A DNA stretch of 64,000 bases from a bacterium (GCA_016716565.1 JADJWC010000001.1:682001-746000), one strand, 5' to 3'; shown: positions 17,064-26,390, counted from the stretch's first letter. Program-made: numbers and translations. Notes: generated by a model from the letters alone, not told the origin.

Positions 17064-17882
17064 ATGTACAGGATATTACTAATTGCTTTTTTGCTGATTA
17101 CTATTAGCGTCAACGCGCAAATTGACTCACTAATTTCATATCATAATAATGGAAAGATTGAGTCAATCGTTCATTTAAAGGACAAAGTTCGCGATGGTGA
17201 TGCACGTTTCTTTTGGGAAAATGGAAATATTAAAGAAGAACTTTCTTACGTTAATGGACGGGTTGAAGGTCTGGTACGAAAGTACAATGAAAATGGAATT
17301 CTTAAGGAAATGTTCACCATTGAAAACGGAAAAAGAGAAGGACCAACCTCATTATTTGACAGTACGGGAAAATATATCGATGATATTTATTACGAAGAAG
17401 GAATATTAGTTGTTGATAAAATTGTTCTTGACACCGGAATTAAGCAGGAAGAAAAGAAACCGGAGGAAGTTGCCGAACTGAAAAAACAAAAAAAGCAGAA
17501 CAAAAAAAAGCAAAGCAGCGATGATTTTGTACCGCCTACTGTAGAAGAAGAAAAAAATTATGAAGATGATCCTGCTTTCTACAAAACAGTTGAAGTAATG
17601 CCGGAACCTTATGGGGGAATGGACGCCATCTATAAAAAAATTGGCTATCCTGAAGATGCAAAAGATAATGAAGTCGAAGGCGTGGTTAAGATTTTAGCTT
17701 TAATTGACCGTGATGGAGAAGTTATCGACGCTCAGGTTGTTGAAGGAATTGGTTACGGTTGTGATGAAGCAGCAAGACTTGCGATTCTGTATCATCGCTT
17801 CAAACCCGGCTTGATAAAAGGACAAAAAGTAAAAGTGCAGATGGAAATTCCAATTGAATTTAAGTTGAGCGAAAACAACTAG
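17064..17882 (+). CDS. MORN/YwqK-repeat protein with C-terminal TonB domain
   Basis: The start is the ATG at 17064, preceded by GAAGAGA; the frame is open further upstream but that part overlaps the previous gene and lacks coding character. The protein has 272 residues. Order: signal peptide (ends VNAQ), three MORN-like/YwqK repeats (about 25-115), a Lys/Glu-rich linker with KKQKKQNKKKQ, and a TonB C-terminal domain (about 185-270) with the usual GVVKILALIDRDGEV strand. Typical TonB has an N-terminal anchor and Pro-rich linker; here a cleavable signal peptide seems present and no exbBD lies nearby. Its stop codon is shared as CTAG with the convergent pdxB gene. Confidence 0.75.
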   Translation: MYRILLIAFLLITISVNAQIDSLISYHNNGKIESIVHLKDKVRDGDARFFWENGNIKEELSYVNGRVEGLVRKYNENGILKEMFTIENGKREGPTSLFDSTGKYIDDIYYEEGILVVDKIVLDTGIKQEEKKPEEVAELKKQKKQNKKKQSSDDFVPPTVEEEKNYEDDPAFYKTVEVMPEPYGGMDAIYKKIGYPEDAKDNEVEGVVKILALIDRDGEVIDAQVVEGIGYGCDEAARLAILYHRFKPGLIKGQKVKVQMEIPIEFKLSENN

Positions 17883-19018
17883 ATTAATTGTATTTTGAAG
17901 CGGAGTGATTCGAGAAACGGTCTCAGGTGTTCATCTTTTCCAGTAAGAAGAACGGTAAAATTGCTGAACTCTCTTCGAACTGGATAAGTTTTTCTTAGCT
18001 TATCAAAATAAGCTGACTGCTCATCGGCTTTGTAATCTGAAATTCGTCTTAATCGTCTGTCATCTTCTTCTATATTATAGATTGACGAAAGCAGTTTATA
18101 TAATTTTACTTGGTCAGAATTTCCTTCCGACAGTGTCAATTCCGTTTTATCTAACGATGGTAGATCTGGTATCCAACCCAGTTTTATCCTTAAATGTTGG
18201 CAAAGTGCATTATGAATCATTTTAGTCCCGTTAACTTTTCCTTCAAAAGAATATCCTGCGATGTGAGCACTTGCAACTTTAGCTAAACCTAACAAGTCAA
18301 GATTAACACGAGGTTCTTCTTCCCAAACATCAAGTATTAAAAGAAATTTTTTCTTCTTGGTTTCTTCGAGAAGCGCTGAATTATCAATTACAGGACCTCT
18401 TGAAGTATTAATAATTATCGCATTCTCTTTTATCAGTTTCAGATTACTTTCATTAAGCAGATGATGTGTTTTATCGATTCCATCAACTGTAAGTGGAACA
18501 TGAAAAGTAACGATATCCGCTTTTAAAATCTCTTCCAGACTTACATAATCTTTCCCGATTCCTGCACGTTCCAGCGGCGGATCGTTTTTCAGAACTTTCA
18601 TTCCGAAAGATTCTGCAATTCTAACCATACGGCTTCCGATATTTCCGATTCCGACAATTCCAATAGTTTTATCTTTCAGACTAATGTTATTTTCAGAAGC
18701 AACCTTCAACAAAGCTGTAAAAACATACTCTGCGACAGAATCTGCGTTACAACCCCTTGCATCAGCGAATTTTATGTTTCTTTTTTCCAGGTAATCAAGA
18801 GCAATATGATCAGTTCCGATTGTTGCTGTTCCGATAAATTGAACTTTGCTTCCAGCTAATAAATTTTCATCTACTTGGGTAATAGAACGAACGATTAATA
18901 CATCTGCATCTTTGATATCTCTGTTTGTAAGAGATCGCCCATCAACTAATATCACATCACCAAAACCGGAAAATGCTTCGCGAGCAAATGCTATATTTTC
19001 ATCAACAATAAGTTTCAT
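17879..19018 (-). CDS. pdxB: Erythronate-4-phosphate dehydrogenase
   Basis: This 379-residue member of the D-2-hydroxyacid dehydrogenase family makes a precursor in deoxyxylulose-5-phosphate-independent pyridoxal phosphate synthesis. Seen are VDENI at the N-terminus, GTATIGTDHIDLDY-like residues (GTATIGTDHIALDY), ADSVAEYVFTALL, the NAD-binding GIVGIGNIGSR, NTSRGPVIDN and HIAGYSFEGK. A C-terminal PdxB dimerisation domain follows from about residue 285. The length fits PdxB rather than the shorter phosphoglycerate dehydrogenases. The gene converges on the TonB-like gene with a 4-base overlap. Confidence 0.9.
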   Translation of the reverse strand: MKLIVDENIAFAREAFSGFGDVILVDGRSLTNRDIKDADVLIVRSITQVDENLLAGSKVQFIGTATIGTDHIALDYLEKRNIKFADARGCNADSVAEYVFTALLKVASENNISLKDKTIGIVGIGNIGSRMVRIAESFGMKVLKNDPPLERAGIGKDYVSLEEILKADIVTFHVPLTVDGIDKTHHLLNESNLKLIKENAIIINTSRGPVIDNSALLEETKKKKFLLILDVWEEEPRVNLDLLGLAKVASAHIAGYSFEGKVNGTKMIHNALCQHLRIKLGWIPDLPSLDKTELTLSEGNSDQVKLYKLLSSIYNIEEDDRRLRRISDYKADEQSAYFDKLRKTYPVRREFSNFTVLLTGKDEHLRPFLESLRFKIQLI

Positions 19019-19183
19019 AAAGATTCAATAAATCTTTTCAAATTTAGTAAGAAAGATTAATGTACCTATGCTGTGTTTCATTATCTGATTGTTTTTACCT
19101 GATTATCAGATTATTTTTGCTCAACTCAAATCTATAATTATAGAATGTAATAATCTTAAAATAACAATCGGGAGGAATTTCCC

Positions 19184-20563
19184 ATGCTCAGCAAATTGCT
19201 AATGCCAGAAATAGAGTCTCTTATTGCTGAGAGAAAACTAAGCATACTCAAGGAAATCCTTGCTGATTGGACACCTGCCGACATTGCCGACCTGATAATT
19301 GATCTTCCTGAACACGATAAAGTAATAGTCTTTCGCGTACTTCCCGTTGATCTTGCAACAGATACATTCGAGCATCTTGAATTCGATACACAGGAAGAAC
19401 TTCTTAAAGCAATGGGTAATGAAGAAGTTGCTGCAATACTTAACGATATGTCTCCCGATGACAGAACAGCATTACTTGAAGAATTACCCGGTACGTCTGC
19501 AAAAAGATTAATTCAGTTATTATCAGCTGAAGAGAGAAAAATTGCCCAGACATTGTTAGGTTATCCGGAGAACAGCGTCGGTCGATTGATGACGCCGGAT
19601 TACATCGCTATCAAACAGGATTGGACGGTTGGGGAGACACTTGACTATATTCGCAAAAACGGTGAAGACAAGGAAACTCTTAATGTAATTTATGTGATAG
19701 ATGATAAAGGTAAGTTGATTGATGATATCAGAATCAGAGAGGTAATTCTTTCTCCATTGGATAGGAAAGTAATTGATTTGATGGACGAAAATTTCACAAG
19801 CTTAAATGTACACGATGACCAGGAAACTGCTGTAGAGGTTTTTAAAAAGTACGATCGCGTAGTTCTGCCGGTAGTTGATAATCACGGAATCTTGATCGGC
19901 ATTGTTACTGTTGACGACGTTCTCGATGTTGCTGAAGAAGAAGCAACCGAAGATATTCAGAAGATCGCAGGTGTTACTGCATTAGAAGAGCCATTTCATA
20001 CAATTCCGCTTTTATCTTTGTTTAAGAAACGAGTACTATGGTTAACGCTTTTATTCATAGCACAGATACTGACTGCAATAGCGATGGGATTTTTTGAAAA
20101 TGAGATAAGCAAGGCCGTGGTTCTTTCGATTTTCATTCCGCTCGTAATTTCCAGTGGAGGAAATTCAGGTTCGCAGGCAGCAACACTTGTTATCAGAGCA
20201 ATGGCTGTTGGGGAAATTACTCTGTCTGATTGGTGGCTGATAATGCGTCGTGAAATTCTATCTGGTCTAATGCTTGGCAGCATTTTAGGAATTATCGGTT
20301 TTCTGCAGGTTGCAATTTTAACGAATGTTTTTCACGTTATTTCTTCTCACTGGATACTGATTGGTATAACGGTTTTCTTTTCGCTTATTGGAATTGTTCT
20401 CTGGGGAACGATCTCCGGCTCAATGCTTCCGTTTATTTTGAAAAAGCTCGGTGCTGATCCTGCAACTTCTTCAGCGCCATTAATAGCAACTCTTTGTGAT
20501 GTAACAGGGCTTGTAATTTACTTTTCAGTGGCAGTATTGGTTTTAAGCGGGACTTTACTGTAA
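19184..20563 (+). CDS. mgtE: Magnesium transporter MgtE
   Basis: This 459-residue Mg2+ channel of the cytoplasmic membrane has an N-terminal superhelical domain (about 1-128) and two CBS domains (about 133-260) that sense Mg2+. The pore domain of five helices starts near residue 282. The selectivity segment ATLCDVTGLVIYF near the C-terminus holds the conserved Asp. A good ribosome-binding site GGGAGGAA precedes the ATG. I found no Mg2+ riboswitch in the 165 bases upstream. Confidence 0.95.
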   Translation: MLSKLLMPEIESLIAERKLSILKEILADWTPADIADLIIDLPEHDKVIVFRVLPVDLATDTFEHLEFDTQEELLKAMGNEEVAAILNDMSPDDRTALLEELPGTSAKRLIQLLSAEERKIAQTLLGYPENSVGRLMTPDYIAIKQDWTVGETLDYIRKNGEDKETLNVIYVIDDKGKLIDDIRIREVILSPLDRKVIDLMDENFTSLNVHDDQETAVEVFKKYDRVVLPVVDNHGILIGIVTVDDVLDVAEEEATEDIQKIAGVTALEEPFHTIPLLSLFKKRVLWLTLLFIAQILTAIAMGFFENEISKAVVLSIFIPLVISSGGNSGSQAATLVIRAMAVGEITLSDWWLIMRREILSGLMLGSILGIIGFLQVAILTNVFHVISSHWILIGITVFFSLIGIVLWGTISGSMLPFILKKLGADPATSSAPLIATLCDVTGLVIYFSVAVLVLSGTLL

Positions 20564-20614
20564 TTCTTATAAATTGAATACTGCGAATCTTAACTAAAAC
20601 TTGAACTTTCTTCT

Positions 20615-20622
20615 TATATTTG
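20615..20622 (+). promoter_or_regulatory. Candidate TAnnTTTG -7 element upstream of rmlA
   Basis: TATATTTG fits the Bacteroidetes-type -7 consensus and lies 36 bases before the rmlA ATG, at the head of the sugar operon. No convincing -33 partner is seen at the expected spacing. Confidence 0.3.
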
Positions 20623-20658
20623 TTCCCTGATGATTAATCAAAACTGCAGAAAGTCTTA

Positions 20659-21537
20659 ATGAATAAAACAAACGTAAAAGGGATAATTCTCGCTGGCGGC
20701 TCCGGTTCCCGGCTTTATCCAATAACCAAAGTTTACAGCAAACAGCTTGCACTAATTTATGATAAGCCACTCATTTACTATCCTCTTTCAATTTTAATGC
20801 TCGGCGGGATAAGAGATGTGCTCATCATTTCAAATTCAGAAACAATTCCTCTGTATCAAAAACTTTTTGGCGATGGGAAAAATCTCGGAATGAATTTCGA
20901 ATATGTAATTCAACCCGAACCGAAAGGAATTGCACAGGCATTTATTCTTGGTGAAAAATTTATCGGGAAGGATATGTCCTGTCTTATTCTCGGCGATAAT
21001 ATTTTTTATGGAAAGCTTGAATTTTTCTACAAAGCACTTCAAGCTGAAAAAGGCGCAACAATATTCGGCTACAAAGTAAACGATCCTGAGAGATATGGAA
21101 TTGTGGAATTCGATAATGTCGGTAAAGTAATTTCCATCGAAGAAAAACCCTCAAAACCAAAATCTCATTATGCTGTTCCCGGTTTGTACATTTATGATAA
21201 CCGAGTAATTGAGATTTCTAAAAATTTAAAACCTTCTGCTCGTGGTGAACTGGAAATTACTGACGTTAATAAAGCTTACCTTGAAATGAATGAGCTTTAT
21301 GTTGAAAAAATCGGAAGAGGGGTTGCGTGGCTGGATACCGGAACACCCGAAGCATTACTTGCTGCTTCAAATTTCTTTGGTGTAATTGAAGACAGACAGG
21401 GATTAAAAGTTGCGTGCATTGAAGAGATTGCGTATCTGCGCGGATTCATTGACAGAAAACAATTTGAAAAGTTAGTCAGCGAAATCCCGAAATCACTTTA
21501 CAGAGAATACCTGGAAAAAGTTGTCGCGGAGTCTTAG
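20659..21537 (+). CDS. rmlA: Glucose-1-phosphate thymidylyltransferase
   Basis: This 292-residue nucleotidyltransferase makes dTDP-glucose, the first step toward dTDP-rhamnose and related sugars. Motifs: AGGSGSRLYPITKVYSKQL (nucleotide binding), YDKPLIYYPLS, ILGDNIFYG, GYKVNDPERYGIVEF, EEKPSKPKSHYAVPGLYIYD and GRGVAWLDTGTPEAL. It is the first gene of a same-strand run of sugar genes and directly abuts rmlC. Confidence 0.95.
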   Translation: MNKTNVKGIILAGGSGSRLYPITKVYSKQLALIYDKPLIYYPLSILMLGGIRDVLIISNSETIPLYQKLFGDGKNLGMNFEYVIQPEPKGIAQAFILGEKFIGKDMSCLILGDNIFYGKLEFFYKALQAEKGATIFGYKVNDPERYGIVEFDNVGKVISIEEKPSKPKSHYAVPGLYIYDNRVIEISKNLKPSARGELEITDVNKAYLEMNELYVEKIGRGVAWLDTGTPEALLAASNFFGVIEDRQGLKVACIEEIAYLRGFIDRKQFEKLVSEIPKSLYREYLEKVVAES

Positions 21538-22095
21538 TTGAAAATTTCTAAAACAGAAATTACCGGATTACTTATCATCGAACCGGATGTTTTCAATGAT
21601 GATCGTGGCTACTTTTTCGAGTCATACAGCAAACAGCGGTACGAAGATTTTGGAATACCTGATGATTTTGTTCAGGATAATTATTCTAAATCAAAGAAAG
21701 GTACAGTCAGAGGTTTGCATTACCAGGTTGGAGATAAAGCGCAGGGAAAACTTTGCCAGGTGATAGAAGGCGAAGTTCTTGATGTTGCAGTTGATATTAG
21801 GTTTGGTTCGCCGACTTTCGGAAAATATTTTTCAATTATTCTTAACTCAGACAAGAAAACTCAACTGTGGATACCAACAGGATTTGCACACGGATTCTCC
21901 GTTCTTTCCGATGATGCAATCTTTGCTTATAAGTGCAGCAACTACTACAGCAAAGCACACGAACGATCCATCCTGTATAATGATGCTGATTTGAATATTG
22001 ATTGGAAAGTTGATAGTCCTATTGTTTCAGAAAAAGATTTGAAAGCTAAAAAGTTTAAAGACATTGAAAAGGATTTTTTTTATAATCAGGAATAA
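21538..22095 (+). CDS. rmlC: dTDP-4-dehydrorhamnose 3,5-epimerase
   Basis: This 185-residue cupin-fold epimerase has EPDVFNDDRGYFFESY, QDNYSKSKKGTVRGLHYQ (catalytic His region), KLCQVIEGEVLDVAVDIR and WIPTGFAHGFSVLSDDA. The start is TTG immediately after the rmlA stop, so there is no intergenic base and coupling is likely. rmlB and rmlD are not in this window, so the pathway must be completed elsewhere or the product feeds another dTDP sugar. Confidence 0.92.
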   Translation: MKISKTEITGLLIIEPDVFNDDRGYFFESYSKQRYEDFGIPDDFVQDNYSKSKKGTVRGLHYQVGDKAQGKLCQVIEGEVLDVAVDIRFGSPTFGKYFSIILNSDKKTQLWIPTGFAHGFSVLSDDAIFAYKCSNYYSKAHERSILYNDADLNIDWKVDSPIVSEKDLKAKKFKDIEKDFFYNQE

Positions 22096-22158
22096 TTCTG
22101 TCCTGTGGTTATTCCCCCTAATTTTAAATAATTTTAACAATTAAAAATCGGAAAGTAT

Positions 22159-23331
22159 ATGAAAGTCCCACTGCTCGATTTAAAACCACAATATCATTCA
22201 CTTAAAAAAGAACTTGACGACGCTGTACTCCGTGTTGCCGAGTCGCAGTATTTTATTCTCGGACCCGAAGTCGAGAATATGGAAAAAGAGTTTTGTCAAT
22301 ACTTAAAGTGCAAACATGCAATTGGTGTTTCCTCTGGAACGGATGCTCTTCTTCTTGCTTTAATGGCAATTGATATAAAACCCGGTGATGAAGTGATCGT
22401 TCCAACTTATTCTTTCTTCGCAACAGCCGGTGTTGTTTCCAGATTGAATGCTGTGCCGGTATTAACTGATATTGATCCCGTTACATTCAACATTGATCCG
22501 GAAGATTTTAAGAAAAAAATAACACCAAAAACCAAAGCTGTCATTCCTGTTCATCTTTATGGACAGAGTGCCGATCTTGAACCAATAGTTAAAATTGCAA
22601 AAGAGAAAAACATTTTTGTAATTGAAGATGCAGCACAAGCAATCGGAACAGAATACAAAGATGGAAAGTGTGTTGGAACAATTGGAGATATCGGATGCTT
22701 TTCATTTTTCCCGAGTAAGAATCTTGGCGGATACGGCGACGGCGGATTGGTTACAACAAATAACGATGATCTTGCATATATGCTTCGAATAAAAAGAGTG
22801 CACGGAGGAGAGCAGAAATATTATCATAAAGTTATCGGTGGAAATTTCAGGATTGATGCCTTGCAGTCGGCTGTTCTGAGAGTGAAACTTCCACATCTGG
22901 ACAAATGGTCAGAAAAAAGAAGAGCGAATGCTGAATATTATAACAAGCTATTTAAAGAAGCAGGCCTGGCTGAAGAAACAGGAAAAACAAAGTTTGATGA
23001 GAAGAATAAAGTTCTTCTTCCAAAGGCATCGTATAAAAATGTTTCCGGCCTCAAAAATTATCACATTTACAATCAATATATAATCAGAGCTCAGAACAGA
23101 GATGGATTGAAAAAATTCCTCACTGAAAATGAAATCGGAAATGAAATTTATTATCCTGTTCCATTTCATCTGCAGGAATGTTTTGTAAACCTGAATCATA
23201 AAAAGGGTGATTTCCCCGAATCGGAAATGGCCAGTGAAACTTCACTTGCAATTCCAATTTACCCCGAGCTTTCTAAGGAACAGCAGGAGTTTGTTGTCCA
23301 GAAAATTAAGGAATTTGTTCACAGTAAATGA
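22159..23331 (+). CDS. DegT/DnrJ/EryC1 family sugar aminotransferase
   Basis: This 390-residue PLP enzyme of the family that aminates nucleotide-linked keto-sugars has GVSSGTDALLLAL (phosphate site), VPTYSFFATAGVV, IPVHLYGQ, EDAAQAIG and SFFPSKNLGGYGDGG, which holds the PLP lysine. The substrate recognition region and C-terminal YPVPFHLQECF are also typical. With RmlA and RmlC upstream it probably makes a dTDP-amino sugar for surface polysaccharide. It overlaps the next gene by ATGA. Confidence 0.9.
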   Translation: MKVPLLDLKPQYHSLKKELDDAVLRVAESQYFILGPEVENMEKEFCQYLKCKHAIGVSSGTDALLLALMAIDIKPGDEVIVPTYSFFATAGVVSRLNAVPVLTDIDPVTFNIDPEDFKKKITPKTKAVIPVHLYGQSADLEPIVKIAKEKNIFVIEDAAQAIGTEYKDGKCVGTIGDIGCFSFFPSKNLGGYGDGGLVTTNNDDLAYMLRIKRVHGGEQKYYHKVIGGNFRIDALQSAVLRVKLPHLDKWSEKRRANAEYYNKLFKEAGLAEETGKTKFDEKNKVLLPKASYKNVSGLKNYHIYNQYIIRAQNRDGLKKFLTENEIGNEIYYPVPFHLQECFVNLNHKKGDFPESEMASETSLAIPIYPELSKEQQEFVVQKIKEFVHSK

Positions 23332-24992
23332 AGTCGCTTGCAAAAATATTTTTGGTTTCGCTTGTTATATCATTTGCCGGTTTGACCGAAGCGCAGGTTG
23401 TGTATGAGCCATTATATGAAGACGTTTATAATTTTTTGAGAAGGATAAGTCAGAAAGGTATTATTGAGTTCGATGATCTTATCAGACCATTACCAAGAAG
23501 TTATATCAGCAGCAAACTTCTGGAAGCTGATTCACTATCATCACAACTTACACAGTTAGAACGTGATGAATTGAAATTCTTTTTAAAAGATTATCATCAC
23601 GAACGCTGGCTGAGTGATGGCAACAATAAGCAAACAGAACATCTTGATTATTTTGGATTTGATCCCGCTGACAGATGGAGAATGTTTTCTTATGGCGGTG
23701 ATGGATTTAAAATAAATGCTGAGCTGATACTTGGTGCTGAAATTGGTTCCGTTAAAGAAGCAAAGCAAACTCACTTCTGGAATGGAATATATTCATACGG
23801 TTATATCTATGATGTGCTGGGATTCAGCTTTGACTTCAGAGATAATACTGAGAGCGGAACGACGATTGATAAAATGAAAATATTCACTCCGGAAACTGGA
23901 GTTAACGCCCGAACAGATTTGAATACCTACGATTATTCGCCGGACAAAATGGAATACAGCGAAGCCAAAATGATGCTCGCAACCAATTGGAGCTGGGGAA
24001 GTATAGCTGTCGGGAAAGAATTTTTAGAGTGGGGTTATGGCGATAACGGTTTGCTTGTGATGTCACAAAAGGCTCCATCATTTCCATTGATAAGATTGGA
24101 TATTAATCCTGTCGAGTGGCTCAGCTTTAATTACTTCCACGCGTGGTTATCTTCAGATGTTGTCGACACAACAAGTTTTTATCCAACTGAAAATGGTGAC
24201 TATGCATTTTCGTTCAGGAATAAATATCTCGCTTCTCATACATTAACAATTAAGCCGACAAAAGGACTGGATCTTTCAATCGGTGAATCAATAGTTTATG
24301 CTGATCAGCTCGAGTTTTTATACTTAATTCCGATAACATTTTTCCGGTTAGCAGATCATTATTTAAGCAGACAGGCTAATTCGGCTGGAAGTAATTCGCA
24401 GTTCTTTGCTCAGTTAAGTTCAAAAGGACATATAAAGAACACTCACCTTTACGGTACATTATTTATAGATGAATTCACAATAAATGGAATAGGTGATCCA
24501 GCCACTGAGAAAATGCAAATTGGATTTACACTTGGAAGTTCAGTCACCGATTTACTGATTGATAACCTCACACTTAAACTTGAATATTCAAAAATATATC
24601 CCTACGTTTATCAGCATTACATAAATACTACAACTTTTGAAAGTAATTCGTACGTGTTAGGTCACTGGATGAATAACAATGCTGATCAGATATTTGGTTC
24701 AGTAAAGTACAGATTTATAAGAGGACTCGAGGCACTTGTCTGGGCAAGATATATCCGGCAGGGCGAACGTGCAGATGAAAGTCAGCAGTTTGTTTTGCCT
24801 CAGCCGCCGTTTCTGTTTGGGTTGAGAACCAACTATACTTACTTCGGTGGTCAAGTTAAATTTGAAATTCTCCATAATCTTTTTGCCCGTGCGAATTACC
24901 AGTATATGAAAACCTCGAAGCAGCAGGAAGATTTGAGCTTTGTTGATGAAAGTAATAATGAATTTTATTTCGCTGTTTATTATGGATTGTAA
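23328..24992 (+). CDS. Wzi-like capsule assembly outer-membrane protein
   Basis: The protein has 554 residues, with a signal peptide ending near TEAQ. A short helical N-terminal region is followed by a long series of amphipathic strands ending in an aromatic residue-rich C-terminus (FYFAVYYGL), as in outer-membrane barrels. Traits of the capsule assembly protein Wzi family include the AKMMLATNWSWGSIAVGKEF and WGYGDNGLLVMSQKAPSFPL segments. In known systems Wzi helps attach capsule to the cell surface. The ATGA overlap with the aminotransferase supports a role in the same surface polysaccharide pathway. Confidence 0.75.
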   Translation: MKSLAKIFLVSLVISFAGLTEAQVVYEPLYEDVYNFLRRISQKGIIEFDDLIRPLPRSYISSKLLEADSLSSQLTQLERDELKFFLKDYHHERWLSDGNNKQTEHLDYFGFDPADRWRMFSYGGDGFKINAELILGAEIGSVKEAKQTHFWNGIYSYGYIYDVLGFSFDFRDNTESGTTIDKMKIFTPETGVNARTDLNTYDYSPDKMEYSEAKMMLATNWSWGSIAVGKEFLEWGYGDNGLLVMSQKAPSFPLIRLDINPVEWLSFNYFHAWLSSDVVDTTSFYPTENGDYAFSFRNKYLASHTLTIKPTKGLDLSIGESIVYADQLEFLYLIPITFFRLADHYLSRQANSAGSNSQFFAQLSSKGHIKNTHLYGTLFIDEFTINGIGDPATEKMQIGFTLGSSVTDLLIDNLTLKLEYSKIYPYVYQHYINTTTFESNSYVLGHWMNNNADQIFGSVKYRFIRGLEALVWARYIRQGERADESQQFVLPQPPFLFGLRTNYTYFGGQVKFEILHNLFARANYQYMKTSKQQEDLSFVDESNNEFYFAVYYGL

Positions 24993-25003
24993 CTAAAGTT
25001 CAA

Positions 25004-25972
25004 ATGACCAATCAATCAAAATATTTTAATAAAAAAATTTATGTTGCGGGACATACAGGTATGGTTGGTTCTGCGATCACTCGTGAGCTTGAAAAACGTG
25101 GCTACAAAAATTTATTGTTGAAAAACTATCCCGGACTCAATTTAATCAGACAGGAAGAAGTAGAAAAATTCTTTAAAGAAGAAAAACCTGAAGTTGTGAT
25201 TGTAGCTGCTGCAAAAGTCGGCGGTATTCTTGCGAATAATACTTACCGAGCTGAATTTATTTATGATAATCTGATGATTGAAGCGAATATCATTCATAAT
25301 TCGTACAAATCAGGAGTTGAGAAATTGATTTTTCTGGGAAGCTCCTGCATTTATCCAAAGCTGGCGCCCCAGCCGTTGAAGGAAGAATATCTTCTTTCAG
25401 ATTATCTTGAATTCACAAACGAGCCATATGCGATTGCAAAGATTGCCGGAATAAAGCTCTGCGAAAATTATTTCCGACAGTATTGTTCCAACTTTTATTC
25501 AGTGATGCCGACAAATCTTTACGGGCCAAATGATAATTTTGATTTGCAGACGTCCCACGTCTTACCGGCTTTTATAAGAAAATTTCATGAGGCGAAAGAA
25601 AAAAACGAAAAAGAAGTAGTAATCTGGGGGACGGGTAAACCTCTTCGTGAATTTCTATTCGTCGAAGATCTCGCCGATGCAATCTTATTTTTAATGGAAA
25701 AAGTAAATGCAAAAGTTCTTTATGAAAATGGAATTTCGCATTTGAACATCGGAACAGGTAAAGATTTGACAATACTGGAACTTGCAAAGCTTGTTGCTGA
25801 AATAATTGGTTTTAAAGGAAAAATTGTTCACGATTCATCAAAGCCGGATGGAACTCCGCGTAAATTACTTGATGTTTCCCGGATAAATTCGCTCGGATGG
25901 AAATACAAGACGGAGTTGCGAGAAGGAATTGAAAAAACATACCGGTGGTACCTTGAACGCAGAAGTGCTTAA
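25004..25972 (+). CDS. fcl: GDP-L-fucose synthase
   Basis: This 322-residue short-chain dehydrogenase/epimerase makes GDP-L-fucose from the product of Gmd. It has the Rossmann motif GHTGMVGSAI and GSSCIYPKLAPQPLKEEYLL with the active-site Ser-Cys. EPYAIAKIAG supplies the Tyr-x3-Lys pair. NLYGPNDNFDLQTSHVLPA is also typical of the family. Gmd is encoded next but one, with a small S23-type gene in between. The order fcl-gmd matches many fucose loci once that gene is disregarded. Confidence 0.95.
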   Translation: MTNQSKYFNKKIYVAGHTGMVGSAITRELEKRGYKNLLLKNYPGLNLIRQEEVEKFFKEEKPEVVIVAAAKVGGILANNTYRAEFIYDNLMIEANIIHNSYKSGVEKLIFLGSSCIYPKLAPQPLKEEYLLSDYLEFTNEPYAIAKIAGIKLCENYFRQYCSNFYSVMPTNLYGPNDNFDLQTSHVLPAFIRKFHEAKEKNEKEVVIWGTGKPLREFLFVEDLADAILFLMEKVNAKVLYENGISHLNIGTGKDLTILELAKLVAEIIGFKGKIVHDSSKPDGTPRKLLDVSRINSLGWKYKTELREGIEKTYRWYLERRSA

Positions 25973-26000
25973 TTAAAAATTAAAAATGAAAAATTAAAAG
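25971..26000. repeat. Left AT-rich inverted repeat flanking the S23-type gene A
   Basis: A 30-base run of AATTAAAAATT-type units. Its reverse complement matches 26358-26385 over about 29 positions with about four mismatches. Extreme AT content makes chance similarity easier, so confidence is limited. Confidence 0.5.
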
Positions 26001-26011
26001 GTTTTTAATTA

Positions 26012-26350
26012 ATGGATGAAGGGCTTGGTGAGAGATTATTTAGATTTACTATTGATGTGTTAACTTTCCTCGGTTCATTACCGAAGAATCCGGAATCTCA
26101 AGTAATAAGATATCAATTGGCTAAAGCTTCAAGCTCATCAGGAGCAAATTATGAAGAAGCTCAAGCAGCATCCTCAAAAGCAGATTTTGCTAATAAAATG
26201 AAAATAGTTTTAAGAGAAATGAGAGAGTCAAATTATTGGATAAGAGTTTGTATTGCTTTGAAATTTGGCGATCAGAATAAAGCTGGCAAATTAAAAACCG
26301 AATCTGGTGAACTTAAAAATATTCTTGGTTCAATTTGCAGTAAACTATAG
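26012..26350 (+). CDS. Four-helix bundle protein, S23/23S rRNA intervening-sequence family (copy A)
   Basis: The 112-residue all-helical protein has the family marks YQLAKASSSSGANYEEAQAA and KIVLREMRESNYWIRVCIA. The family (S23, also related to the Avd accessory protein of diversity-generating retroelements) is known from open frames in 23S rRNA intervening sequences and from scattered chromosomal copies. Function is unsettled; some members bind nucleic acid. The gene sits between fcl and gmd, which normally adjoin, and is flanked by AT-rich inverted repeats, so it looks like an inserted cassette. Confidence 0.85.
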   Translation: MDEGLGERLFRFTIDVLTFLGSLPKNPESQVIRYQLAKASSSSGANYEEAQAASSKADFANKMKIVLREMRESNYWIRVCIALKFGDQNKAGKLKTESGELKNILGSICSKL

Positions 26351-26357
26351 TTCATTT

Positions 26358-26385
26358 TTTTAATTTTTAATTTAACATTTTTAAT
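26358..26385. repeat. Right AT-rich inverted repeat flanking the S23-type gene A
   Basis: Units of TTTTTAATT, complementary to 25971-26000. The gmd ATG follows five bases later. Confidence 0.5.
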
Positions 26386-26390
26386 TGCCT

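Noticed and set aside
19019..19183. Mg2+ riboswitch before mgtE
   Set aside because: Only a short CTGAT/ATCAG palindrome is present; none of the conserved helices of the M-box or ykkC classes could be recognised.
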